DNA of 64,000 bases from Aeromicrobium panaciterrae (GTDB lineage: Bacteria > Actinomycetota > Actinomycetes > Propionibacteriales > Nocardioidaceae), in NCBI RefSeq assembly GCF_031457275.1, contig NZ_JAVDWH010000001.1:1426001-1490000 (forward strand). The letters run 5' to 3'. Shown piece by piece: positions 16,164 through 24,075 of the stretch (positions are counted from its first letter, which is position 1; every line of letters starts with the position of its first letter). The position numbers were made by a program, and so were the translations under genes. Below the pieces are notes generated by a model. That model worked only from the letters and a program-made list of their open reading frames with translations, ran no database searches and was not told the origin of the DNA.

Positions 16164-19055
16164 ATGACGGAGACGGTCAACGGGCCCACCGGGTCCTCGC
16201 GCAAGACACGCAACAAGGGCAAGCAGCTGACGATCGAGCGCGTCTACACGACCCCCGGCACACACCCGTACGACGCCGTCACCTGGGAGCGTCGCGATGT
16301 CGTCCAGACCAACTGGAAGACCGGCGAGAACGTCTTCGAGCAGCGCGGCGTGGAGTTCCCCGACTTCTGGAGCGTTAACGCCTCCACGATCGTCACCACC
16401 AAGTACTTCCGTGGTGCAGTCGGCACGCCCGAGCGCGAGCAGAGCCTCCGCCAGCTGCTCGACCGCGTCGTCCTGACCTACACGCAGGCTGGCCGCGACA
16501 ACGGCTACTTCGCCGACGAGGAGCAGGCCACGATCTTCGAGCACGAGCTGACGCACATGCTCCTGCACCAGGTCTTCAGCTTCAACAGCCCGGTGTGGTT
16601 CAACGTCGGTACGTCGAGCCCCCAGCAGGTCTCCGCCTGCTTCATCCTTGCGGTGGATGACTCGATGGACTCGATCCTCAACTGGTACCGCGAAGAGGGA
16701 ATGATCTTCAAGGGCGGCTCAGGCGCTGGCCTCAACCTCTCGCGCATCCGTTCCTCCAAGGAGCTGCTCCGCTCCTCGGGCGGTACGGCTTCCGGCCCCG
16801 TCTCCTTCATGCGTGGTGCTGACGCCTCGGCGGGCACCATCAAGTCCGGTGGCGCCACGCGCCGCGCGGCCAAGATGGTCGTCCTCGACGTCGATCACCC
16901 GGACATCGAAGAGTTCATCCACACCAAGGAGCGCGAGGAAGACAAGATCCGCGTCCTCCGCGATGCCGGCTACGACATGGATCTCGGCGGCGCCGACATC
17001 ACGTCGGTCCAGTACCAGAACGCCAACAACTCGATCCGCGTGAACGACGAGTTCATGCAGGCAGTCGAGCAGGGCACCGAGTTCGGTCTCCGCGCTCGTA
17101 CGGACAACTCGATCATCGAGACCGTCGACGCCCGCAAGCTCTGGGACGACATCGCTCACGCCGCCTGGGCGTGCGCCGACCCCGGCATCCAGTACGACGG
17201 CACGATCAACGACTGGCACACGTCGCCCGAGGCTGGCCGCATCACAGCGTCCAACCCGTGCTCCGAGTACATGCACCTCGACAACTCGAGCTGCAACCTT
17301 GCCTCGCTCAACCTGCTGAAGTTCCTCAAGGACGACGGCTCGTTCGACACCGAGACGTTCGTCAAGGCGACCGAGTTCATCATCACCGCGATGGACATCT
17401 CGATCTGCTTCGCGGACTTCCCGACCGAGGCGATCGGTGACACGACTCGTGCCTACCGCCAGCTCGGCATCGGCTTCGCCAACCTCGGCGCGCTGCTCAT
17501 GGCGTCGGGTCTCGCGTACGACTCCGACGGTGGCCGCGCGCTGGCTGCATCGATCACCTCGCTGATGACCGGTACGTCCTACCGTCGCTCGGCTGAGGTT
17601 GCCGGTGTTGTCGGCCCGTACGACGGCTTCCAGCTCAACGCTTCGGCGCACGAGCGCGTGATGCGCAAGCACCAGGCCGCCAACGACGAGATTCGCACGC
17701 TGCACGCGATGGACATCGCCGTACACCGTGAGGCTGCCAAGCAGTGGAAGCTCAACCTCGAGATCGGTCAGAAGAACGGCTGGCGCAACAGCCAGGCGTC
17801 GGTGCTCGCACCGACCGGCACGATCGGCTTCATGATGGACTGCGACACGACCGGTATCGAGCCGGACTTCTCGCTGGTCAAGTTCAAGAAGCTCGTCGGT
17901 GGCGGTTCGATGCAGATCGTCAACCAGACCATCCCGGCTGCGCTCAAGAAGCTCGGCTACACGGGCGAGACGATCGAAGCGATCGTCGAGTTCATCGGCG
18001 AGAACGGTCACGTCGTTGACGCGCCGGGTCTCAAGACCGAGCACTACTCGATCTTCGACACCGCCATGGGCCAGCGTTCCATCGCTCCGATGGGCCACGT
18101 GCACATGATGGCTGCGTGCCAGCCGTTCCTGTCGGGTGCCATCTCCAAGACGGTCAACCTGCCGGAGAACGCCACGGTCGAAGAGATCAAGGATGTTTAC
18201 TTCCAGGGTTGGAAGCTCGGCCTCAAGGCGCTCGCGGTCTACCGCGACAACTGCAAGGTCGGTCAGCCGCTCTCGGACGGCAAGGAAGCCAAGTCGTCCG
18301 GTGGTTCTGACGCTGAGGTCAAGACGGTCATCGTCGAGAAGCCGATCCGTCGCAAGATGCCGAAGTCGCGTCAGTCGATCACGACGTCCTTCTCCGTGGG
18401 TGGTGCCGAGGGCTACATGACCTCGGGTGCTCACGAAGATGGTCAGCTCGGCGAGATCTTCATGAAGCTCGGCAAGCAGGGCTCGACCCTCGCCGGCATG
18501 ATGGACGCCTTCTCGATCGCGATCAGCATCTCGCTGCAGTACGGCGTGCCGCTGGAGACCTTCGTTCAGAAGTTCACCAACATGAAGTTCGAGCCGGCCG
18601 GTCTGACCGACGACCCGGATGTCCGTATGAGCCAGTCGATCATGGACTACACGTTCCGTCGCCTGGCCCTGGACTACTTGGACTTCGAGACTCGCTCAGC
18701 TCTCGGCATCCACTCCGCCGACGAGCGTCAGCGCTACCTCGACACTGGCTCTCACCAGCCCATCAGCGCAGGCAGCACAGCCGCCGAGCTGATCGAAAGC
18801 CCGTCCCCTAGCGACGAAGTCGCGGGAGCGAGCTCTGCGAGCGAAGGGGCGCAAGCCGAAGCACCCAAGGTGACCGACGTAGTCATCGAAGCCAAGCCGG
18901 CTCCGGCAACGGCTCACACGAGCGCTGAGCTCTTCGAGGCCATCACCGGCTCCGCAGTCGACTCGCCGCTCTGCATGACCTGCGGAACCAAGATGCGCCC
19001 CGCCGGCTCCTGCCACGTCTGCGAAGGCTGCGGCAGCACGAGCGGCTGCAGCTGA
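16164..19055 (+). CDS. nrdJ: Vitamin B12-dependent (class II) ribonucleotide reductase NrdJ
   Basis: 963 residues from the ATG at 16164 with TAGGAG upstream. Reduces ribonucleotides with adenosylcobalamin. Family landmarks: FNSPVWFNVG, FKGGSGAGLNLS, NPCSEYMHLDNSSCNLASLN with active-site residues, LAPTGTIGFMMDCDTTG, and a C-terminal cysteine-rich tail (CMTCG ... CHVCEGCGSTSGCS) for re-reduction. Between the catalytic part and the tail, about residues 881-900 (PSDEVAGASSASEGAQAEA) are encoded by a family A repeat read in frame. Probably one operon with nrdR under NrdR control. No cobalamin riboswitch was found upstream. Confidence 0.97.
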   Translation: MTETVNGPTGSSRKTRNKGKQLTIERVYTTPGTHPYDAVTWERRDVVQTNWKTGENVFEQRGVEFPDFWSVNASTIVTTKYFRGAVGTPEREQSLRQLLDRVVLTYTQAGRDNGYFADEEQATIFEHELTHMLLHQVFSFNSPVWFNVGTSSPQQVSACFILAVDDSMDSILNWYREEGMIFKGGSGAGLNLSRIRSSKELLRSSGGTASGPVSFMRGADASAGTIKSGGATRRAAKMVVLDVDHPDIEEFIHTKEREEDKIRVLRDAGYDMDLGGADITSVQYQNANNSIRVNDEFMQAVEQGTEFGLRARTDNSIIETVDARKLWDDIAHAAWACADPGIQYDGTINDWHTSPEAGRITASNPCSEYMHLDNSSCNLASLNLLKFLKDDGSFDTETFVKATEFIITAMDISICFADFPTEAIGDTTRAYRQLGIGFANLGALLMASGLAYDSDGGRALAASITSLMTGTSYRRSAEVAGVVGPYDGFQLNASAHERVMRKHQAANDEIRTLHAMDIAVHREAAKQWKLNLEIGQKNGWRNSQASVLAPTGTIGFMMDCDTTGIEPDFSLVKFKKLVGGGSMQIVNQTIPAALKKLGYTGETIEAIVEFIGENGHVVDAPGLKTEHYSIFDTAMGQRSIAPMGHVHMMAACQPFLSGAISKTVNLPENATVEEIKDVYFQGWKLGLKALAVYRDNCKVGQPLSDGKEAKSSGGSDAEVKTVIVEKPIRRKMPKSRQSITTSFSVGGAEGYMTSGAHEDGQLGEIFMKLGKQGSTLAGMMDAFSIAISISLQYGVPLETFVQKFTNMKFEPAGLTDDPDVRMSQSIMDYTFRRLALDYLDFETRSALGIHSADERQRYLDTGSHQPISAGSTAAELIESPSPSDEVAGASSASEGAQAEAPKVTDVVIEAKPAPATAHTSAELFEAITGSAVDSPLCMTCGTKMRPAGSCHVCEGCGSTSGCS
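18805..18863. repeat. Family A dispersed repeat, copy A4, inside nrdJ
   Basis: CCCCTAGCGACGAAGTCGCG followed by a GGAG...GCGAGCGAAGGGGCG end, nearly identical to the left halves at 8995-9032 and 52951-53003. Here the TAG of CCCCTAG is out of frame (CCT AGC), so the repeat is translated as part of NrdJ without a stop or frameshift. Confidence 0.88.
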
Positions 19056-19061
19056 GCAGAC

Positions 19062-19104
19062 GGGAAGGGGATGGACGCCCGTTTCGGGCTAAATCCCCTT
19101 CTCC
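19062..19104 (+). terminator. Hairpin after nrdJ
   Basis: GAAGGGGAT (19064-19072) pairs with ATCCCCTTC (19093-19101), enclosing a second small hairpin GCCCG-TTT-CGGGC. It begins seven bases after the nrdJ stop. There is no clear U run. Confidence 0.6.
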
Positions 19105-19410
19105 TTAGTTGATGCCTCGGAGTCGTTCAATCACTTCGAGGATCAACTGGACGAGGCTCCGCGCATTGCGCAAGGGTGGTGACGCATTCATGTGCGTTGC
19201 CTCGTTGCGAAAACGGATTGCTGTTATCAGCTCGACTTGCTCATCCGCTGTGATGACGCTGCTTTGCACAGCCAGGGCAAGGACAAGTTCGCCGTGAAGG
19301 ACACCTTCGAGCACAGCCAAGCGAACCGTGACGATGTGGACAAGGACAATTTCGACTTCACGGTCACCAACAAGAACGCTGCTGACACGTTCCACTGAGC
19401 CAGCAGTACG
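19105..19410. other. Unresolved region with fragmentary coding signals on both strands
   Basis: The 398-base gap from nrdJ to the next gene has no convincing full gene. On the + strand, about 19270-19398 reads in high-GC3 codons (KDKFAVKDTFEHSQANRDDV ... to a stop) but lacks a good start. On the - strand, a frame ending at 19105 contains IRFRNEATH followed by a helix ending LILEVIERLRGIN, resembling the C-terminal part of an HEPN-type domain (R-N-x3-H). Both look like gene remnants. Which strand, if any, is expressed is uncertain. Confidence 0.35.
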
Positions 19411-19415
19411 CCTCT

Positions 19416-19446
19416 CCGGCCGCACACCATCACGGTGTGCGGCCGG
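19416..19446. terminator. Strong hairpin between convergent units
   Basis: CCGGCCGCACACC (19416-19428) and GGTGTGCGGCCGG (19434-19446) form a perfect 13-pair stem with a five-base loop. It lies just beyond the end of the minus-strand membrane protein gene and can act for both strands; no U tract. Confidence 0.7.
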
Positions 19447-19453
19447 AATGCGT

Positions 19454-20023
19454 TCAGTCCGCCTTTCGGCGACGCCCCACGATCAGTGCAGCCACGAGTG
19501 CGCCCAGCGTGCCGAGCAGCTCGTCGCTGAGGGTGTCCTCGTACGCTCCGTCGAGCTCTGTGCCGCGGCGGATGAACGTGTACCACTCACCGATCTCCCA
19601 GCCGACAGCCAGGATCGCGCCGAGGCCGGTGATGGTGAGGACGAGCGCCCAGGTCGGGCCGGTCCAGATGAGGCGCAGGAGGAGTCCGCAGCCCCACAGG
19701 AGCAGCGTCCAGTTGAAGAAGTGGTTGGCGTTGTCCCACCAGTCCACAGAGTCGTAGAGATCGAGCGTGTTCCCGGTGACGTCGACCAGGAATGGGGACA
19801 TGATCAGCGCGAATGCGCCCCAGGGGAGGTCGGCTGACTTCGACTTCCGCCACCAGATGAACGGGACGATCAGCATCAGGATCGGGTAGACGATCAGCCG
19901 GTAGCCGAATCCCTTGCCCTCGAACTGATCGAAGCCGCCGAACGCACCGACAACGAGCTGGATGACCGTGAGAGAAAGGATGGCAACGGCAGCGATGAAT
20001 CCAGCGCCCTTGGGAGTCGTCAT
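19454..20023 (-). CDS. Multi-pass membrane protein, YjdF/DUF2238-like
   Basis: 189 residues from the ATG at 20023, with GGAAGG upstream (a GTG three codons earlier overlaps that site). Five to six membrane segments. The conserved block DNANHFFNWTLLLWG ... AVGWEIGEWYTFIRRG ... YEDTLSDELLGTLGALVAAL matches the YjdF-type family, whose motif is a D-x-x-H region plus a W-E-x-x-E-W helix and a D-T-x-x-D segment. The function is unknown. Divergent from the phosphatase gene. Confidence 0.8.
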   Translation of the reverse strand: MTTPKGAGFIAAVAILSLTVIQLVVGAFGGFDQFEGKGFGYRLIVYPILMLIVPFIWWRKSKSADLPWGAFALIMSPFLVDVTGNTLDLYDSVDWWDNANHFFNWTLLLWGCGLLLRLIWTGPTWALVLTITGLGAILAVGWEIGEWYTFIRRGTELDGAYEDTLSDELLGTLGALVAALIVGRRRKAD

Positions 20024-20126
20024 GGGCAACACCTTCCCACGTCAGAGATTGTTCGCTCGCAGTTAACCCGCCGGGTGTTGTCGCGTCCGTCTCGTGGTCA
20101 GATCGCATCCATACAGTGGTGACGAC

Positions 20127-21371
20127 ATGGTGAACTTCTTTGCAGCGCTGGTGACGCTCCTCAGCACGCTTGTGTCGTCGCTGAGCGCGGCTCCCGATGA
20201 CGGCCGCTACAACAAGGAAGTCCCGTACGGGAACGCTTTGTCGTCGCCGATCAAAGCGGCGCCGAATGGCTACGAACCCATCTTCATCGAGAACCTCGGG
20301 CGACACGGGTCCCGGACGCTCACCAGTTCCGCTGGCGAGGCGAGAGCCCGCAAGATCTGGAATGCAGCCAAGAAGCAGAACGCATTGACGCAGGTCGGCG
20401 AGACGTTCGACGAAGATCTCACGGCGTTCCAGAAGGCCGAGCAGAAGATTGGCTACGGCAACATGAGTCAGCTCGGCAAAGCTGAATGGGCCGGGATCGG
20501 GCGACGTACGGCAGACAACTACGGCGACTACCTCAAGAAGGCCACCGCCGACGGCGACTCAGTCGCCTACAAAGTGACGACGTTCCAGCGCACCGAAGAG
20601 AGCGCTGACGCGATGATCGGGAGCCTCAAGAAGGTCGTCCCGGACCTCAAGCTCTCGGAGCGTTTCGTCGACCTGCGGTTGCTGATCATTCGCGGATCGA
20701 CCATCGAGGCGAACCATGCGGTCAACCAGATCCTGGCGAGCAATGCCGTCGTCGACGCGGCCAAAGGACTGCTCCGCGAGCTCTACACGCCGACATATGT
20801 CGACAGCATCGAGGACCCGGTGGACGCAGCACTCGACATTTACAAGGTGTACGCGACCGCACCCGGCATGCAGGGCGACACCAACGTGACGTTCGAGAAG
20901 TATGTAGCGCTGAAGTACGCGAAGGTGCTCGCGTACGCCACCGATGCGCAGCTCTTCTACGGCTTCGGGCCCGGCATCGCCGGGCAGGACTTCTCGTACC
21001 GCCAGGCGAAGCCGATCCTCGCCGACTTCTTCACTGAACTCGACAAGCGCATCAAGGGCGGCTCAACAGCCGCGGTGTTCAGGCCCGCGCACGGCGAGAC
21101 GATCATGCCGTTCGCGGCCCTGCTCCGGTTGCCAGGCAGCGAGAAGCAGGCCGCCAAGGGCGATGTCTACACCTACGAGAACAACCCCTGGCGGGGGAGC
21201 GTCGCCGGAAGGCTCGCCGGCAACGTCGAGTGGGTCGCCTACCGCAACGCGGCTAAGGACGTACTCGTGACGATGCGCTACAACGAGCAGCAGGTGAAGT
21301 TTCGCAAGGGCTGCAAGGCGGTTGAGCCCTACTTCTACCAAGTCGCCGAGCTCAAGCGCTGCCTGCGCTGA
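20127..21371 (+). CDS. Secreted histidine-type phosphatase, copy 1
   Basis: 414 residues from the ATG at 20127; an open frame begins 33 bases earlier. N-terminal hydrophobic FFAALVTLLSTLVSSLSAAP is a probable export signal. Histidine acid phosphatase branch 2: phospho-accepting His in NLGRHGSRT (residues 59-61) and the acid motif AHGETIMPFA near the C-terminus. Likely releases phosphate from external phosphomonoesters or inositol phosphates. Paralogous to the gene at 22816 along its length; compared with that copy, HGHGE is changed to PAHGE. Ends in the conserved VAELKRCLR. Confidence 0.88.
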   Translation: MVNFFAALVTLLSTLVSSLSAAPDDGRYNKEVPYGNALSSPIKAAPNGYEPIFIENLGRHGSRTLTSSAGEARARKIWNAAKKQNALTQVGETFDEDLTAFQKAEQKIGYGNMSQLGKAEWAGIGRRTADNYGDYLKKATADGDSVAYKVTTFQRTEESADAMIGSLKKVVPDLKLSERFVDLRLLIIRGSTIEANHAVNQILASNAVVDAAKGLLRELYTPTYVDSIEDPVDAALDIYKVYATAPGMQGDTNVTFEKYVALKYAKVLAYATDAQLFYGFGPGIAGQDFSYRQAKPILADFFTELDKRIKGGSTAAVFRPAHGETIMPFAALLRLPGSEKQAAKGDVYTYENNPWRGSVAGRLAGNVEWVAYRNAAKDVLVTMRYNEQQVKFRKGCKAVEPYFYQVAELKRCLR

Positions 21372-21445
21372 CTTTCGTCATTTCACGACGCTAGGAGTCA
21401 ATCTCCCGGAGACTCAAATCAAGCATTGCGGGAGGGAGACCCGAG

Positions 21446-22117
21446 ATGAGTATCAGGGAGTCAGGGACGCCCGGAGCGTCTTTGCAACGAGAGTACGAAA
21501 AGCGGTTGGCCGCGCACCAGGGGCGCGTCGCCGAGCGTCGCGCGCGCATCACTGCCGCTCATCCGTGGATCGGCCGCTGGCTGATCGGAACGGTTGAGCC
21601 ACCGCACACCGTCACGGCATTCGCCAAGGGCGCGGCAGGGGAGCGGATGGTGGCCAGGAAACTCAATCGAGAGCTAGGCCACTGCGTGAGCTTCCTCTAC
21701 AACCGACGTGTGGGCAACGGCAGCGAGCGCGGCGATATCGACATCATCGCGATCGCGCCGGGCGGCGTCTTCGTCATCGATCCAAAGGCGTATTCACGCA
21801 AGCGGATTCGATCGAACAAGGCCGGGGACAACTTTGTCGTCGACGGCCGGTTGCGGCCTGCCCTCGCACTCGGAATGAGGCGTCACATCGATGCCGTGGC
21901 TATTGCCGTTTCTGAGGGACCGATCCCCGCGGCGGAGGTTTCGGCGGCGTACTGCTTCATCGGGGCTGAATTGCCATGGGGCCGTTTGGTCGTCGACAAC
22001 GTGCTTGCAACGACACCGCGTGGTGTGGTGAAGATGCTGACAAGCTCGGGTCCTCTGACGCCTGAGGATCGCTCAGCACTCCATCAGTATCTGGGCACTC
22101 AATTCCCGCCGGCCTGA
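21446..22117 (+). CDS. NERD-domain protein, copy 1
   Basis: 223 residues, with GCGGGAGGGAG before the ATG. The nuclease-related (NERD) domain spans about 70-190: AKGAAGERMVARKLNREL, then GDIDIIAIAPGGVFVIDPKAY, in which Asp and the D-P-K trio correspond to the restriction-endonuclease-like active site (usually E/D-x-K). An N-terminal basic helix of about 60 residues is absent from copy 2. Lies between the two phosphatase genes with a sister gene at 22218. Activity is not proven for this family. Confidence 0.85.
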   Translation: MSIRESGTPGASLQREYEKRLAAHQGRVAERRARITAAHPWIGRWLIGTVEPPHTVTAFAKGAAGERMVARKLNRELGHCVSFLYNRRVGNGSERGDIDIIAIAPGGVFVIDPKAYSRKRIRSNKAGDNFVVDGRLRPALALGMRRHIDAVAIAVSEGPIPAAEVSAAYCFIGAELPWGRLVVDNVLATTPRGVVKMLTSSGPLTPEDRSALHQYLGTQFPPA

Positions 22118-22118
22118 A

Positions 22119-22148
22119 GCCGCAGAGCTCAAACGCTGTCTTCTCTGA
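22119..22148 (+). pseudogene. C-terminal remnant of a third histidine phosphatase
   Basis: Translates as AAELKRCLL and a stop, nearly the same as the ends of the flanking phosphatases (VAELKRCLR and VAELKDCLL). It starts one base after the stop of NERD copy 1, and the 69 bases after it are similar to the 75 bases between phosphatase 1 and NERD copy 1. It is a scar left by deletion of a phosphatase from a tandem array. Confidence 0.8.
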
Positions 22149-22217
22149 CGTTTCGATTGGACAGAGTGCTCAACCTCCCCGAGAATTCACACAGCAAGAA
22201 CGCGGGAGGGAGCCCCG

Positions 22218-22769
22218 ATGGACGCGAGCGACTCACGCACGCCGGAAATGTCGTTGGAACGCGAGTTCAAGTCGACCGCACCGTTTTCTTACACCGATAC
22301 GGGCGAGCGCGAGGCCGCGCGAATGCTCACGCGCACACTGGGAAATTCGGTCCAGTTCCTGTTCAAGCGTCGAGTTGGCACCGCCAAGGTCGACATCATC
22401 GTGATCGCTGCTTCGGGCGTTTTCGTACTCGACCCCAAGGACTATTGGGGACGCAAGGTGCGCGCCAACCGCGCGCGCGACTCGTTCGTCGTGAACGGCC
22501 GCGCGCGTCCAGGGCTCGCGGACTCAATGCGGCGCCACATCGAAGCCGTACGTGAGGCAGTGGACGTCGGCCCGATGCCGGACGCACCGGTGTCAGGCGC
22601 GTTCTGCTTCATGAACGCTGACCTGCCGCTCGGTCGCCTCGTGGTCGATGACGTGCCCGCGACGACGCTTCACGGGGTCGCCAAGATGCTCAAGCGTCGC
22701 GGTCCGCTGACGGCCGACAAGCGCGCGAAGCTGCACACCTACCTCAGCGAACAGTTCCCGCCCGCCTGA
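22218..22769 (+). CDS. NERD-domain protein, copy 2
   Basis: 183 residues, paralogue of the gene at 21446 but without the basic N-terminal extension. The NERD core is GEREAARMLTRTLGNSVQFL, AKVDIIVIAASGVFVLDPKDY and a C-terminal LHTYLSEQFPPA that mirrors LHQYLGTQFPPA in copy 1. The same GCGGGAGGGAG leader precedes its ATG. The D-P-K trio is kept, so it may be catalytic. Shares the phosphatase-NERD cluster. Confidence 0.85.
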   Translation: MDASDSRTPEMSLEREFKSTAPFSYTDTGEREAARMLTRTLGNSVQFLFKRRVGTAKVDIIVIAASGVFVLDPKDYWGRKVRANRARDSFVVNGRARPGLADSMRRHIEAVREAVDVGPMPDAPVSGAFCFMNADLPLGRLVVDDVPATTLHGVAKMLKRRGPLTADKRAKLHTYLSEQFPPA

Positions 22770-22815
22770 TCCTCTTCGCCGTAGACTCAAAGCCCACATA
22801 CCGTCCGGGGGATCC

Positions 22816-24075
22816 ATGTCGAAGGCGTTCAAGCTCAGCGCAGCGTGTGCCGTTCTGGCTGTCGCGCTCGCAGGTCCTGCGCACGCCATCCCTGAGTCGC
22901 CGTACGCGAACCAGACGCCGTATCTCGATCCTGCGGCCACGCCGCTGACCCCGCCTGCCGGCTACGACATGGTGTTCATCGAGACGGTCGGACGTCACGG
23001 TTCCCGGTCCATGACGAGCAATTCCGCCGAGACGCGCGCTCTGAAGATTTGGAACACGGCAAAGTCGAAGGGCAAGCTGACGACCATCGGTCAGTCATTC
23101 GACGATGACCTCGCAGACTTCCAAGAGGCTGAAGGAGTCGTCCGATACGGCCGACTGACCACGATCGGCAAAGCCGAATGGACGGGGATCGGGAAGCGCA
23201 CCGCCGAGAACTACGAACCCTTCTTCTCCAGTCTTGCGCCCGATCAAATCGCGTACGTGACATCGACGTACACGCGCACCAGGCAGAGTGCCACCGCCAT
23301 GAGCGCCGGCATCAAATCTGTGATCCCGGGTCTGCCGACCTATGTTCCGAAAGTCGAGGACGAAGCCAAGGCCCTCCTCGAGCTCCCCGTCGGCTCAACA
23401 TCTGCAGGACGCTCGGCCATAGCCAAGATCAAGAACTCGTACGACGTCCGTTTGGCGGCCAAGCACGTACTTCGCACGATGTACACGAAGTCGTACGTCG
23501 ACAGCCTTGATGCTCCGGTGGCCGCTGCGCTCGACATCTACGTGATCTACTCCACCGGCCCCGGCATGGCCGACGACACAGACGTGACGTTCAACGACTA
23601 CGTGCCGGTGGCCGACGCGGTCGTGCTCGGGTATGTGAAGGACGCGGAGAAGTTCTATGAGTACGGTCCGGGCGTTGCCGGGCAGACCAACTCGTACCGG
23701 GCAGCCAAGCCGCTGCTCAACGACTTCTTCGCCCGACTCGACGCGCGCGTTGCGGGTGGCTCGACCGCGGCGGTATTCAGGCACGGGCACGGCGAGACGA
23801 CGGTTCCGTTCGCGGCGCTGATCAGAGTCCCGGGCAGCGATCAGCATGCGTCCGCCAGCAGCTACTACACCCGATCGAACAATCCGTGGCGCGGCCGCAT
23901 CGCTGCTTTGCCGGCTGGAAGCACCGAGTGGGTGGCGTACAAGAAGTCAGGTAGCCCCACGCTGGTGACGATGCGATTCAACGAGGTACCCAAGAAGTTC
24001 CGCGCGTCGTGTACGCCGACTGTCCCGAACGGCTACTTCTACACCGTCGCGGAGCTCAAGGATTGCTTGCTTTAG
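22816..24075 (+). CDS. Secreted histidine-type phosphatase, copy 2
   Basis: 419 residues. Clear signal peptide (MSKAFKLSAACAVLAVALAG ... cut after PAHA at about 24). Active-site VGRHGSRSM (residues 59-65) and FRHGHGETTVPFAAL. Same fold and order of motifs as copy 1, including GPGVAGQTNSYRAAKPLLND and the C-terminal YTVAELKDCLL. The enzyme is expected outside the cell, hydrolysing phosphomonoesters. Ends in a TTAG four-base overlap with the SNF2 helicase gene on the other strand. Confidence 0.9.
   Translation: MSKAFKLSAACAVLAVALAGPAHAIPESPYANQTPYLDPAATPLTPPAGYDMVFIETVGRHGSRSMTSNSAETRALKIWNTAKSKGKLTTIGQSFDDDLADFQEAEGVVRYGRLTTIGKAEWTGIGKRTAENYEPFFSSLAPDQIAYVTSTYTRTRQSATAMSAGIKSVIPGLPTYVPKVEDEAKALLELPVGSTSAGRSAIAKIKNSYDVRLAAKHVLRTMYTKSYVDSLDAPVAAALDIYVIYSTGPGMADDTDVTFNDYVPVADAVVLGYVKDAEKFYEYGPGVAGQTNSYRAAKPLLNDFFARLDARVAGGSTAAVFRHGHGETTVPFAALIRVPGSDQHASASSYYTRSNNPWRGRIAALPAGSTEWVAYKKSGSPTLVTMRFNEVPKKFRASCTPTVPNGYFYTVAELKDCLL

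Noticed and set aside
16719-18434. 571-codon open frame on the minus strand opposite nrdJ
   Set aside because: It is an antisense shadow of the strongly conserved nrdJ frame; composition is Arg/Val/Asp/Leu-rich with no motif and no ribosome binding site.
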